Source: Rallus limicola (lineage: Eukaryota; Chordata; Aves; Gruiformes; Rallidae). Taken from it: a stretch of 64,000 nucleotides of DNA. The stretch is taken from positions 4,226,558-4,290,557 of the forward strand of contig JAKCOZ010000040.1 of the NCBI GenBank assembly GCA_022605955.1, written 5' to 3'. The notes under the pieces are model-generated. The model did not search any database. It saw only the letters and a list, made by a program, of their open reading frames with translations, and was not told where the DNA came from. Made by a program: the position numbers and the translations under genes. Shown in pieces: positions 45,509 through 57,965 of this stretch. Positions within the stretch are counted from its first letter, which is position 1, and every line of letters starts with the position of its first letter.

Positions 45509-45586
45509 GTTTGTATATGCGTGTGAATAGTCCACCCTCCCCCCCTTGTTTGTATATGCGTGTGAATAGTCCACCCTCCCCCCCTT
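45509..45586 (+). repeat. Perfect 39-bp tandem duplication
   Basis: A 39-bp unit beginning GTTTGTATATGCGTGTGAAT and ending in seven C and two T occurs twice head to tail, at 45509-45547 and 45548-45586, with no mismatch that I can see. Perfect identity indicates a very recent duplication, a variable-number polymorphism, or an assembly artefact. It lies in unique intron-like sequence. Confidence 0.95.
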
Positions 45587-48500
45587 TTTTAATGTGTTCT
45601 TTTCATCTGTCTTAAAAATGTGGGGTGTTTTGCTTAGTTTGGATGAGAAATTTGATGAACATATTTGAAAAAGAGAAACTGTTGGTGCGTATGAAATGTA
45701 TCAACATTAAAGGCAATGAAAAATATCTCTTCAGCATAGGAATATGAATTTTTGTGTCATTGTGGTTCCAGAAAGCCATTGCACACTGATTCTGGTGCTG
45801 TAAAGCCCCAGCTGATACTCTTGGAAGTGTCTCAGTATCCTTACCCTGGAAACAGTCTGTTCCGTTCCCCACCAGTCACCTCGGTGGCAGTCGGAATTTA
45901 CTTGCAGGTGAATTCTGCATCCTTGACTTGCAGAGTATTAAGCTGATTGAGCTGTGGTCAGTCTTTTAACGGTTGGCTTAAATATTGGTAAGCCATGCTT
46001 ATGGGCTCCTAAGTCATGCGTAGCATTTTTAGTGGGCTGCTTCTGCCTGAGCTTGTGAAATGTTATTTCTAGCAGAACTTGAGAAAAAATACAAGGAAAA
46101 CTGGGAGAAGAGATAAAGAGAAACAGATGTGAATTGAGTAGCTTCTTGGTTGTGTATCCAGAGGTTTACGTGCTAGAGGATGTATGTTCTTTCTGCAGGT
46201 GTTAGATGGAAACTGGTCTATTGGCTTCATTATTTCAGGAAAAAAACCCAAAGCAACCTTATCTTTTATTGCTCTTTGAAGAAGTTTTACCTGCCTGTGC
46301 CGTCACCCAGCTGTTGATTCCTGCTGTCTTTATCTGCTGCCGGTCCCTCAGCTGTGCTGAACCAGGCGCCTGGGTGTGAGGCAAAAAGAACCATGCCAGT
46401 TACTGCCTTCCTCCTGCCTTCCTCCCTGCTCCAGCCCTGAAGTCATTTACTGGGGCAGCCAGCAGTCGTGTTCTGTCTGCTTTTTTCCATCAGTAAAAAT
46501 GAACTGCTGCCATCATCTCCTCTTGGTTTGTGATCCCAGGAAGGTGGTTAGTATTTGTAGGGAAGAAATATTGTTAGGAAGCAAGGGAACAATATGCAGC
46601 TGGAGTGCAGTGAACAATGAGGTGTGCATATTTCCTGTTGTCGCTACTTTTTTCCTACCTCTTCAATAACATTGTTTTCCCTTTTGCTTTATCTCCCACT
46701 CTGTCCTGTGGGATTTGTCTGTGTCAGGAAACTATTTTTGATAGCAAGGTATTCTAATGTTCCAGATAACAATTTGAAGAGGCCTAGTAATGAGAAGATA
46801 AAGGCCCACAGCACTTTTGTAGAGGTGAGGAGTGTGTTGTTGATGCTGAAGCTCTGCTCAGGAAATCCTACACGCTCTGTAGCTCACCAAGACTTAAGGA
46901 GTCACTAGGGAGAGGGCAGCATGGGACTTGTAAGTTGAAAGAAGTTGGGCAAAATAGTCATGTCCTCTCAGGCCTAACCACCCCTTTCCCCAGTGTCCAC
47001 TCCTCTTTCCCCAGGCCCCCTTACAAGCATGTGGATTTTCAGTTTGATGTCTCGGCTCTCGTCTCAGTGGTCAGAGCGTGTCTGTGAACATGAGGGGTCA
47101 GTGCCTGACAGGGTAATGGGGATCGGCTTAGGCAGGCTGTGCCTCCTTAGTGCTGCGGGAGCAAGTCTTCAGCAAAGGGATGTGAGGGCCCAGGCAGATA
47201 AACGACTTCCTGTCCTCCAGAGGTTTTATGGAGTAGAATATGGAAGGGTGAAAACCAAGGAAAATGCTGTGAGGACAGATCTGAGGGATGTGATGCTTGG
47301 AGGAAGGAGCCAAATGGAAGTGTTTGTCGAACTTTTACGAGAGCTGTAAAGCAGAGCCTGTGGAGGGATGCAGATCTTAACTGGATGTAGTGATCTTAGC
47401 GAGCAGAAGGGTGTTTGTGGGTTTTGCTGGCTCAACCCAAGCTTGCAGGCTACATTGTCCTTCACATGACTTGGGTTTTAAGGGTATTTGCAAAATGATA
47501 TGGGTCCAGGTGGTTATTCCTTGTATAGACCTCTATGTTGCTTGACCTATTACTTTGGGTAGTTGCTTAAGTTGGAGTCTGATGCTTATCTCTTCTGGCA
47601 GCTTTTGCATTTCTAAATAATCTTGGTTGGATGGCTATTTTATATTTTACGGAAGGACAAATCTTCCATTTAATGAGGATTTTTCCCCCATCGTCTTCAA
47701 ACATTTTTTTCCTGTTTTCAATGTAAAATTTGATTAGAGGACACAACTCCATTTTCTACCATTTCACACAGTTACTAGTGTGAGATACTCTGCTTCACAG
47801 TTCGAACGTGTTTGCCCGAAACCCTCACAAGCAGCTTTCCCCTGGCACCAACCTTTGGTTAAGACCTGGGCATGCGTCACAGCATCCTTTGCTTTTTTTT
47901 ATCTGCAGGAACGGGGATTTAGTGTAACAGGCACCATTAGATAAAGGAATATTGTTCTTTGAAGACTTAAGCTGTAATGGAGCTACATGTGCCCACCCGC
48001 TTTCTTGTCAGACTTGTAATATTATCTATGCCTTGATTTAAAAAAAAAAGAAAATAAAATGCAATGCTGACAGCAGGCAGTGCTCCTACACCTCCTCAGC
48101 AGAGGTGGAATATACCATCTGGTACTATGTGGGTAGTAGTTCTCCCAAAAAGTAATAACAGTGGGAGTTCTTGCCAGTTACAAGTTGTGATCACAAGCCA
48201 AATGGTGTAGTTCTAAATTAACGTTCATTTCCAAAGAGAAAGAGATGCAAGTATTTATTTTTGCAGAGTTGAGCAGTATTTTCAGTCAAGGGGGTCTGTG
48301 CTGAGGTTCCAGTTGCTAGCAGTTGGAAGAAAGTGTGAGGGGAGTATGTCGGGAATATGGGCTGTGATGCTGCTAGACCATCTTCTAGGCACTGAGGAAG
48401 TTGGCTTCATTTGGTATTATGTAAGCCTCAACTTGGCTAGTCCATGCAAGACTGAGAGTGAGGAATTATTTTATAAGAGTGAATAATGGAGTGGTCCTTG

Positions 48501-48659
48501 GATTTGATTTTGGCTTTACCAAGTAAGAAATGAAGTATGTTGGTTCTTCATCCTTTGCCACTGCTAACTAGTCTTGAACAGGTTGCTACTACCTGCTGTA
48601 AGATGGGGGGTGAACCTTTCTAACTAGGTAAAAAATGCCTTGTGTTGCTTTTAGCAGCA
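45587..48659. other. Non-coding, probable first intron
   Basis: No supported gene occurs here. The plus-strand frame at 46993-47349 (118 codons) has no recognisable domain. An A-rich stretch lies near 48041-48058. Confidence 0.5.
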
Positions 48660-48975
48660 CTTTGGATGTGATGGCTTATGATATATTTGTCTGGGAAGTT
48701 AGATACAGCGTAATCAGAGCTGCTCTCAAGTGGATGCAAAGCTGGTTAGCAAGTTGCTTAGTAACCTGGGTGATAAAATTGAGAGTACTCGTTAAACCTG
48801 TGGATGACATCAGCTTTCAAGGGAATGCAGGGGTAGGAAGAAAGGATTAGATTGAAAAGGATCTTGAAAAATTTGAAACTTAAAATATGAACAAATTAAT
48901 TTCTCAGAGTTTATTCTGAATGAAATGAATGTTCAGTAATATAAATACAGGAAAACAGAGGAGTTTGGAATATGC
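48660..48975 (+). repeat. Old L3/CR1-type LINE, ORF2 remnant
   Basis: This follows the L3 reverse-transcriptase 3' region in sense order. CAAGTGGATGCAAAGCTGGTTAGCAAG-like sequence lies near 48727. TGAGAGTACTCGTTAAACC near 48779 is followed by TGTGGATGACATCAGC, the remnant of the conserved 'F-A-D-D'-type stretch after the RT core. AGGATTAGATTGAAAAGGAT near 48843 leads to a CTTGAAAAATTTGAAA segment. Heavy divergence shows an ancient insertion. A near X-box at about 48746-48759 falls inside it and is probably fortuitous. Confidence 0.65.
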
Positions 48976-51900
48976 AAAACTTGGTAAAATGTCCAAAAAG
49001 AATTAAAAAATCTGTGTCATGCACATGGAGCTAGGGAAATGCAGAGGCACTTGTGAATTTGTGACTCCTCAGATCTGGCTTCTTACTGCAGACTTGCTCA
49101 GACACTGAAGGCACTGTGTATCAGCATGGACAAAACTCATGCGTGGACGCATCGGTTTTCAAAGAGGACTTTTGTTGTTCTATCTCAAGTTATTTGGGTA
49201 GATGATTTAGCTGCTCTTATGTCAGCATACATTGTCTCTCTGCTGGGGGACTTTGCCAATCTCCCTTTTATATATTTTTTTTCCTTTCCTTTTTTCCTGG
49301 CAGAGCTCTAGCCGCAGGAGTCCTCATCGAGTAGATAAGCTTTGCATCAGGCTCTTATTTCCCTGTGGATATTTTTTTTTTTTTTTTACTGCTTCTGCCT
49401 CTTGTAAATGCCCATAAGACTACCTAACAAATCTGGTCAATAAAGACTTTGTCTGAGGCTACTGAATACATTCATAGTCTGTCCACTGAGTGAGTTTTCC
49501 GTCTTGTGTTGCTGTCGTTTTGATCTTTGGAAACAGAGATCAGCATTGAGGTTGGTGGATGCATGCACAAATTTTGAAGTGAGTTAATGAATGTTAATTA
49601 GTAAGCACCCAAATGCACTTGTTTAATCTGTTAACTAAGCCATTTCTATTCAGAAATACAATTTAAGTCAGATAGATATGAGGGCACCTCATTTGAAATA
49701 GTTGCCTTGACGTATTTTTTGGTGAGAAGTACCAGTACTCGTGTAAACCAAATCTGTTACTTGATTTTTATGTACCAAACATGGCTCTATACCATGTGTT
49801 CTCTGTTGTGTCTTTTTTACAATGAAGATTTTGTAATAAAACCATTATCATTAAATTCAAACTCTTGCATTGCATTTGACCTTATAGAGAGACAGTTTTG
49901 CAGTCAGAAGAGTAGATAAGGCACTGCTCTGGGCTGCATCTGCATCCTTGTATGTGCCAAGCTGTTCTGTGAAGTCAGGGTATTTCATTCTACTATAAGC
50001 ACTGAAAATCTTAGATGCGAACTAATGTGCTTCATAAATGAATAAAAGTGAATGAAAAACCCCTGTGAGTTGGGGTAAAACCATCTTTAAAAAAATGATG
50101 AGATCATATGACATAAGATGGTTTAGCTCTTCATCATTAACAGGAAACTGAGTAACTGTAAAAATCTTCCAAGTGATGAGTCTGTCTTGACAATACTGTG
50201 TTTTACATGAGTATGGTTTGAGTTGGTTGGTTTTCTTCACTTAAAGAGAAATCCTATATGCAAAGTCGATCTTGTATTAATGGTTATGCATTTAGCTAGG
50301 GATATATGGGAGCTGACCCTGGCATATGTGAGGGATTTACCCTTCTTGGGTGTCACATGTACCACCTGTGTTCCTGCATCTGATGCATGCAAGCACTTAG
50401 TGAAATCTGCAGGTTTGGAATTTGGGCAGCTTAAATCTATCCTTGTCAAGCGCCTGCACTGTAAATCCCCAGATTTATATCTGGTGGCAGTTTGCTCATA
50501 GTCTAGACGCTCGTGCTGAACTTCTGCGTGAAGCTAGTCCTGACTGCTTACATTCAAGAAGTCGTCTTTCTGTGTTGTATTAAGAGCTTATCCATATGCT
50601 GCGAGCTCTGAGTGCAGGAAGTCTGCTGGCAGCAGTCCCGCTATTCCATATTCTGATTTCAGGCTCTTCATGGATGGTCAGGAAAAAAAAAGCAAGCCCA
50701 CAACACGAAGCGTCAGGAGTAGTTGGCTGACTGATTGCTAGATACGTTTTTCAAGTTGAATATCTGTCAATGTTAGATGCAAGAAGTGATGGAGCATGGC
50801 TGGCTTTGGTGTGAACTTCAGGATGTGATTAAAAGTCATATCGAGTAGCGTGTGGGGCTCAGTTTGGAGAAGTCTTTGCTTTGAGCCTCAGTTGAGCAGC
50901 AGCAATGGCTGCTGGTTGGAGCAGGTCACAAAAAGCTGTGTATGTTTTTTTTCTTTTGGCACTTAGCATCATTAGACAGAACATCTTATTTTTGCAATTA
51001 GTTTGGATCAAGCAATAGTTTTGATGTGTTGCTGTATTTTATGGATAAATTAATGTTTCTTGTGTTTTTTCCCCAGAGGAAGCAATCATTTTGGCCCCAC
51101 ATAGGGCATATGTAGCACCTGAGTTCTCTGTATGAAACAAAACCCAAATCTCCTTGAAACTATTGCTGGCAAAGCTGTGGCTGCAGCAGGGTACCAGTTT
51201 CCTGGCTGTCAAGGCTGGTGGGTTTGTTTGTGGGATTTCCCAGACCTGGGCTAAGCTTTCAAAGGGTTTTGGTTTTTGTGATTATTTTTGGTATGTTGTG
51301 ACACCAGCATAAAATGTAAAATTGAGTTGAAATTCATTCCTTTGTGTTAGTTTTCCTTTTCATAATGTGGGAGGTTCTCAATTTTTTTGGGTGCTCAGAC
51401 ACACATAAAAATGCTTATAAACGCTAAAGCTGTAACTTAACCAATGGTAAGCATCAATTAATCTAAAATAATGAGAACTGAGAAAATTCAAGAGCTTTTT
51501 CTAACCCCATGCAAGGGCACAGAGTCTGGCTCCAGCTCTTCAGGGGATGGAATAGTGACCAAGCTCAAAAATAACCCCACAGTAACATTTGTAATGTTAT
51601 ATGTAAAGTAGCCGTGGGCACATCTTTGTTGTGCTTGTACAGAAGTAGCTTTTGGTTTGATGGAGTAGGTAGGTGCTTGTGTACATTAAGGGAAATAATG
51701 CTGTTGTCAGTTTTTCTGGGGTGCCTGTGTAGGAAGGAAAGTTCAGTCTCAGTCCGGAATTGTTTCAGATAGTTCAAAGGAACTACGTAATGGTTGTGTA
51801 GGAGGATTTGTTGTATTTTTAAGATGCTCTGTAATGTGTCATTGAAATACAACTAAAAAGAGCCCAGTAGAAAGCGCTGTGTCACAGTGTGTCTCTTGCA

Positions 51901-54900
51901 GAAAAGGCTGAGCTTACATGTCTTTGTGTTTCTTCTTGGAGGCAGAGCTGTTGCATCTCAAGTCCATGTGCTAATGGGACTTGATCTGATTTTTATTTTT
52001 TCTTGTGTAAAACACAAATAGGAAATGATTACTGAAAGTCTAAATACTGTGTAAAGTCCAAGTTTGTGATCATCTTCCACATAAGAAAACACTTTCAATA
52101 TTAATTGCTTTGCTTGCATGTTTGATGTGCCCAGTTTGATTGAAAGATTCAGTATTTACGGTTGGTTGCTTTGTACATAAAGGAAAGAAGTCTCCAGGTT
52201 TCATATTGTTATTTGTGTACCTCTGTGAACTCAGTGTTTTCCTTTAGGACGTTGCTTTTATCTGTCTGCAGCTTGCTAAGCAGGCGTTTACTAAAGAATA
52301 TTTAGAAACACTGTAGGCAAAAATGTGAAGTACTCTGGAAGTGCCACAAGGAAGCAGAGAGAACCCGTGTTTTTTCAAACGTGTTTTGTTTGTTTTCCTG
52401 CTGCGGTTGTGTTTACCTCCCATACAGATATCAGATGGTTAGCTTTTGCATATTACTCATAATAGGAACATCAGGTTGGTTTTCCTTCCTTTATTTGTGC
52501 TCTTCCTCTTCCTCCTCCCTGCCCCTTCTCATCCTGCTGTTGTTTTATCTGCCAGAAATTGATCTCTTGCGCCTCAAGTGTAGCATGAACTGCATGCTGG
52601 CTTGCAGCAAAACCTTTGGTGGGATCTGCTTCACAGACACCGTTGGTCTCTGTTCATGTGTGGTGAAGTCTTCTGGAATGAAACTTGTAGTGTGGAATGA
52701 AGTCCAATGCCCTCTCATGCTTAAGTGATTTTTATGATGCTTCTCATTAGTAATGGGAAGGATTTAAGTGAATGATCAGACCAACAAACACTCCTTCCCG
52801 TTCCTTTTTTCAGCCTATGTGGAAAGCTTGCTGTAAGCTTTTAAATCATTAAAGACCAGGCAAAGGCCAAAGGTGGCCATAAAGAAGTGTTTTTTCCTGG
52901 TCTTGAGAAAGCTAGTGAGTATGTGAGAGGTCATTCCTGTCCCTGCGAGGCACCGGCCTTTGCTAGTGTACTGGATTGGGATGTCTTGGGTGGTGGGTTT
53001 GCCCCTTGCTGTAGCACATTGCAGAGCAACTTTGAGCTGAGCAAATCTGTGCCAACCATACTTTGTGCTGGTAGGTGCCATAGCTCAGCATTCAGAAGAT
53101 GTCTGGTTGGCTTCCCCGTTCTTTGAGTTGGCTGGAAGGAGATGCTTCTGTCGGATGGCAACCTCTGTCTTTTTCCCCAGGATAACCTTGCCTCATGACA
53201 TAGGCACTCTGGATGTGTGAGTGGTCAGCTGGCTGCTGGTGTACCAGCTATGCTGTTGGCTTTTCCCTTGCTCTGAGTCAGTGCTGTAGGTGTCAATCTG
53301 TAAATACCAGGTGTTGTGTTCCTTAAACCGGCTTGTCAGTTCTGCGGATGAAGGGGGATGTGAAGACACGTTACTGGAGGAGAACTAAATTATCAGAGAT
53401 GAAATTGAGAAACAGAACAGCAACAAGATGTTTCTGAATTTGTAAATGTGCTTCCTGAATAGATAATTGCATGTAAATAATATGCAGATAGGCTGGTGGG
53501 AAGACTAACTGGCAAGTGGTGAACTTAGTAATGATGTATTTTGAAAAGTGTGTATGAAGCCGGCTACCGATCTCACAATGAAGAGGTAAGAGAGAAGCAA
53601 GACTTATTTGAGGATTAATATTAACTTGGTTGACTGGGTTAAAAGTCAGACTGGATTTTGGCACACTTACACCTGTGCTACTACAAATGACAGTCAACAT
53701 GAACAGTACAGGTAATTGCACTTACCAGTGACTGGTTGTCTGAAGGTGTCTGAGTGTATGGCTGCTGTTTCTCCTTTCCTGACAGTTTGGATTAAGAAAT
53801 GTAAAAATAATAATTTTACTATTCAAAGAAATTGAGCAAAATATTATTTAATATTATCTCAGTAAGCATTTGTATCAGTGTTATGTCTGTGAAGTAGTGG
53901 TAAGGGGAATATGTCAGTATTCATGTCGCTAGGACTGAGTATTTCAGAGTTGTAAGGAATTTGTTTGTGTGTTTGTTTCAGATGAGTATCGACTGGTAGT
54001 ACAGATGCATTGCTTTTGTCTGTGAGGCTGACAAGCTGAGAGTGAACTGTCATGTGAAGCGCATCATCTCTCTAGCCATCCCATCAGTAAAGACTCTATA
54101 GGTCGTGTTTTACTCCAAGCTGCATCTTATCAGTGGATTTTTAGTGGATTTTCACGTGTGTAATTATTAGTCCAGTATTTAGAAGCTAGTAAATCTTCAT
54201 GAATATGCTTTTTTTTCAAATTATTCTGGAGTTCCCATGGTGCTCAGGTATCTGCAAAGACCTTTGAGACTCAGTTGACTAGGTTGATTGCAAACTTAAA
54301 TACAGAATTTGACATTATTTCCCTCTTTCTAGGAAATGGACTCACTTTGTTTAAAATGGTGTATGTATTCTTAGGCATAATTTATATTTCAGTGTAGAGT
54401 TGGAAAAAGGACACATTTAGAAAAGACTAAATAATGATTCTTAGATGGCAGTGTGGAATATAGTAAATTACTCTTCAGTATTAGACATTAACCTAATTGC
54501 TGCCTGAGTTTTTTATACAAATGATTTAGAGTAAATGAATAAAATGCACTCTGACACAAATATTTTTATTTAAACAAAGATAATTAAGAAATAGAAGGAA
54601 GGGGTATTTCTAATAGTATTAAAATGCACTCCTTATCTTCCTCTGTTGTAAATACTTCAGTGGTATAGTTGCTTTAATTTTGCTTACATAAATTAAGCTT
54701 AAGTGCTCAACTTTACTGCCAAGTATAGTATGAGTGCTTAAAGCACATGGAGTTTGTAGCAGAAAAAAGCCCATCAAGAATTTTTTTATTCAAAACCGTA
54801 GGGAAAGTTGCTTCTAGGTGTAGATTATTGTGGCAGCTTGTGAACCCAGTCTACACAGACCAGACACGAGCAGAAATAATTGAGAGGTTCTTCATTTGCT

Positions 54901-57199
54901 TTGGTGCTATGGTCAGAGCTGCTGTATAAAATAACTTGTCTGTCTCTCATCAGAGAGAGAACATGGACCTCCTCCACAGAAGTTTTGTCATCTCTACCCC
55001 TGTACTCTTCCAAAGAATCTCATGTCCTGGGCTATGCTGTTACTGAAACCTTAGCATCTCAGTGTGCACAAAGCTGGGCCACTTCCAAGCTGATCTTAGG
55101 CATGTCTGAAACATCATACATCTTGTATTACTGTTTTAAAGATGATAGTCAACATTAAAAGCATGTATTCTAGGATTGGGGTAGGATTTGTGCACTAATG
55201 TGATGACAAACCTCAGCTGCAGATGGGTGGAAATGGTTTCATACAGATAGCTATGCCAGATACATTGTACGTGGCAACATTTAATTGCACCTTCAAAAAC
55301 AGAGAGTGGGAAGAATTTGTTATATTCTCTGGCAGAAACGCTTCTGTAGCAAGCAAGCTGGTTGAGTCTGAAGAAAAGACATTCCTGACATGATAGAGAA
55401 ATGCTTTTTTTAAAGCTCAGGGTGCATTCCTTCAGAGCCTTGTAAAGCCCTTGGGAGTGTCGCCTTTCCTGCACAGGTAAGGGCGGTGGGGATGGTCCTG
55501 GAGGGATGACAGTCTGAGTGGTCACAGTGGTACCCTGCGCTTGTGTTTGCACCATTTCACACACCCCAGTTCTCAGGAAGTGCCTCACTCAGTGTGTGTG
55601 CCTGTTAGAGAAAAGGGAGATGTGATCAGAATCGGACAGTACAGAAACAGTGATGATTTTACATCCCAAATCCTCCTCTTTATGGTGTTTCACTGTCATG
55701 TAAAAGGCCCCACTTCTGGGGCGTGGGAGATGGGAAGTGCTGAGGTTGGTGTTATTAGTGGCTTTGCACTGGTTTTATTTTGCTGTGGCCGTGATTTCAC
55801 GCTTGGCCCGTTCAGTACCGCCTCGTCCTTGGCCTGGGACTCCCAAGTACGTGTAGATACTCTGAAAAAGTTAAAACTAGTTGAAAACATTTAGCCATAT
55901 TTGATAGCTTGAATAGTCTTGGTACAGTCTCCAAGGGGAACTGTGTTACTACTAGTGGTGGAGGATAAAAGGGGAGTTGGAGAGGAAGCAGCACTGAAAA
56001 GAGAGGCCTAGGGGCAGGAACCAGCAGATACAGGTGCTGCTGTCGAGGAAGGTTATTTAACTCATCCTCCTGTATCGTCTGTGATTTCTTCTTTATTAAC
56101 GAAAAGTTAATCTATGCTACCAATGATAATTAAAGGAATTGAATTGCAGAGAATAAAACCTAAAAGCCAGAACATTGTTCTGAAATTAAATTGAGCATAA
56201 CATTTATTTTTGTGGGTATTCACCGTTGTTTAAAAATGGAACACCAGCTACCACTTCTGAATTCATAATAACTTGTGTCACAGATAGGCAGCAGTTATGT
56301 GTAGAGAAGGATTAAATGCTCAGTTATATCTTTAAATTTTAGGTTTTAGAACAAATCTAATTACCTTATGTGTGGCTTAATATATGTTGTGTTTTTTTGC
56401 TAAGGATATCTCTGTTAGAATGGTGGTTGGTTTTTATTTTTCATGGGAAGGTATCTTCTTTACTGAATTGAAACCCAAACTCTTCTAATGCATCAACTGG
56501 AATCACTGAACTTCCAGGGGAGTTAGGTATTTGTATAAAGCCAGGCTGTCCTAAACTGGTGTTTAGGAATATCTTCTGCCCTGTGCTTTAGCAACATTTT
56601 AGGCTGTGGAAACATTGATGTTTCAGCCCTTTTATCTTTCATCTTTAAATATGAAGTATGTGTCAGGAAGCCTCTCTATTCTGATGCAACTGAAATGATT
56701 TTATGTTTTCCTTGAAGAGTGATCAGGAGCTACAGTGAAACCTTTATTGTGTTGGTGTGTTCAAGGTAATTGTGGTACCAAGAGTCACTGGTGAGTGGAG
56801 CGGTGGTTTAGTGGGGGGCCCACAGCTCACAACCAGAAGGGTAATTTTAGATGTGGCATTGGCTCGGTTGAGATTTTAATATCTTTTTTCTTGGTTTTTT
56901 TCCTGTTCTTTGTTGCTGTGTGACTCTCTCCTGTAAGGGAGAAGAGCCGAGGAAATGGACTGGCCATACCTGGAAAGCCAACACAAACAAGGCACTATCC
57001 GCTCTGCCCAATAAGCTAACTGGGAGAAGGAAGATTATTCTTTCTGTAAGCTTTGCTTATGATAATCTTAAGTGCCTGGACTGTATAGAGGAGAGAATGC
57101 TACTGAGGTGACAGCTGGATAAATAGAGGAAGAGCTTCTATGGCTTTTGTAGAAGGAATTCCTGCTTTGTGAAGTTCTGCTGAGGGGGCCAGGAAGTTG
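48976..57199. other. Non-coding, probable first intron
   Basis: No supported gene occurs in these 8 kb. A T run lies near 49371-49386. Frames such as 52381-52728 (115 codons, rich in S, L and C) and 55136-55588 (150 codons, minus) have no recognisable domain and are treated as chance. The region just before the LINE (56780-57199) may include more of that element, but I could not align it. Confidence 0.45.
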
Positions 57200-57965
57200 T
57201 GCAGGAGAGGAGCCAGCTGGTATAATCCAGTTGGATTTTCAGAAGAGTTTCATCCAAGGTTTCTCACCAAAGACATTTTAGAAACCCAAGTGGTCTTCAC
57301 ATGAAAGCAAGTGCCCTGTCAGGGGGAATAATGGACAGAGGTAAAATGGGGATAGAAATAAACAGCTGTCAGGACAGGGGGATGTTACCTGTACAGTTCC
57401 CTGTACCGAGGATCATGCTAAGTAATGGACTCCAGCACAACAGAGGCTGGAGGTCATCGGACCCACCAGTGATAACAGACTTAGTGCAGGAAAAGTGGGG
57501 GATGACTGAAGGGTTGCAGAAGGGCCTTAAGCTTTAATTACTGTTTAATAACAGTGAAAGAAATGCAGTGTGGATAAATGCACAGGAAAAACAAATCCAC
57601 ATTATAGAAACTTAAAAGCTATTACCACTCAATAGACAGTCCTGGGATTCTGAGTATTAGAGCCATGAAAATAGCAGCTCTGTGCTTGGCAGCTTTAAAA
57701 TCAGCCAAAAAAATCTCAGTGCAAAATGTTAGGGGTTAATAGGAAAGCATCATAGAGCCACCTTAGGGGTTTGTGGAGTGGCCACTTCTTGAAGGCTGAA
57801 GGTTGATCTGTTCAGTTTCTAAAAGATATTTTATAACTGGAGAAGACTTGGAGCAGGACAAGAGGGGTGGTCAAAGGTAAAGGTATGGAAGGACTTCTGC
57901 AGAAGGGGAGTGCTTGAGTAGTCAGGAGATACCTAGCGTGGGAAAGAGATGTGTTTTGGAAACAA
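57200..57965 (+). repeat. Old L3/CR1-type LINE, ORF2 to 3' region
   Basis: About 760 bp follow the L3 ORF2 order in sense orientation. The TTGGATTTTCAGAAGAGTTT stretch near 57231 is the remnant of the segment encoding 'D-F-x-K-A-F-D'. It is followed by CATCCAAGGTTTCTCACCAAAG, a TGGGGATAGAAATAAACAGC block near 57347, and a GAAAGAAATGCAGTGTGGAT block near 57556. A GCTATTACCACTCAATAGAC stretch lies near 57620, CAAAATGTTAGGGGTTAATA near 57722, and TTATAACTGGAGAAGACTTG near 57831, leading to the 3' tail. It is the longest transposon remnant in the window. The 78-codon frame at 57301-57537 is part of it. Confidence 0.72.

Noticed and set aside
48746..48759. Third X-box-like site
   Set aside because: One half-site carries a mismatch and it falls within an old LINE fragment, so chance is the simpler explanation.
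55136..55588. 150-codon minus-strand open frame
   Set aside because: No family resemblance, and it overlaps plus-strand frames at both ends. Length alone is not evidence.
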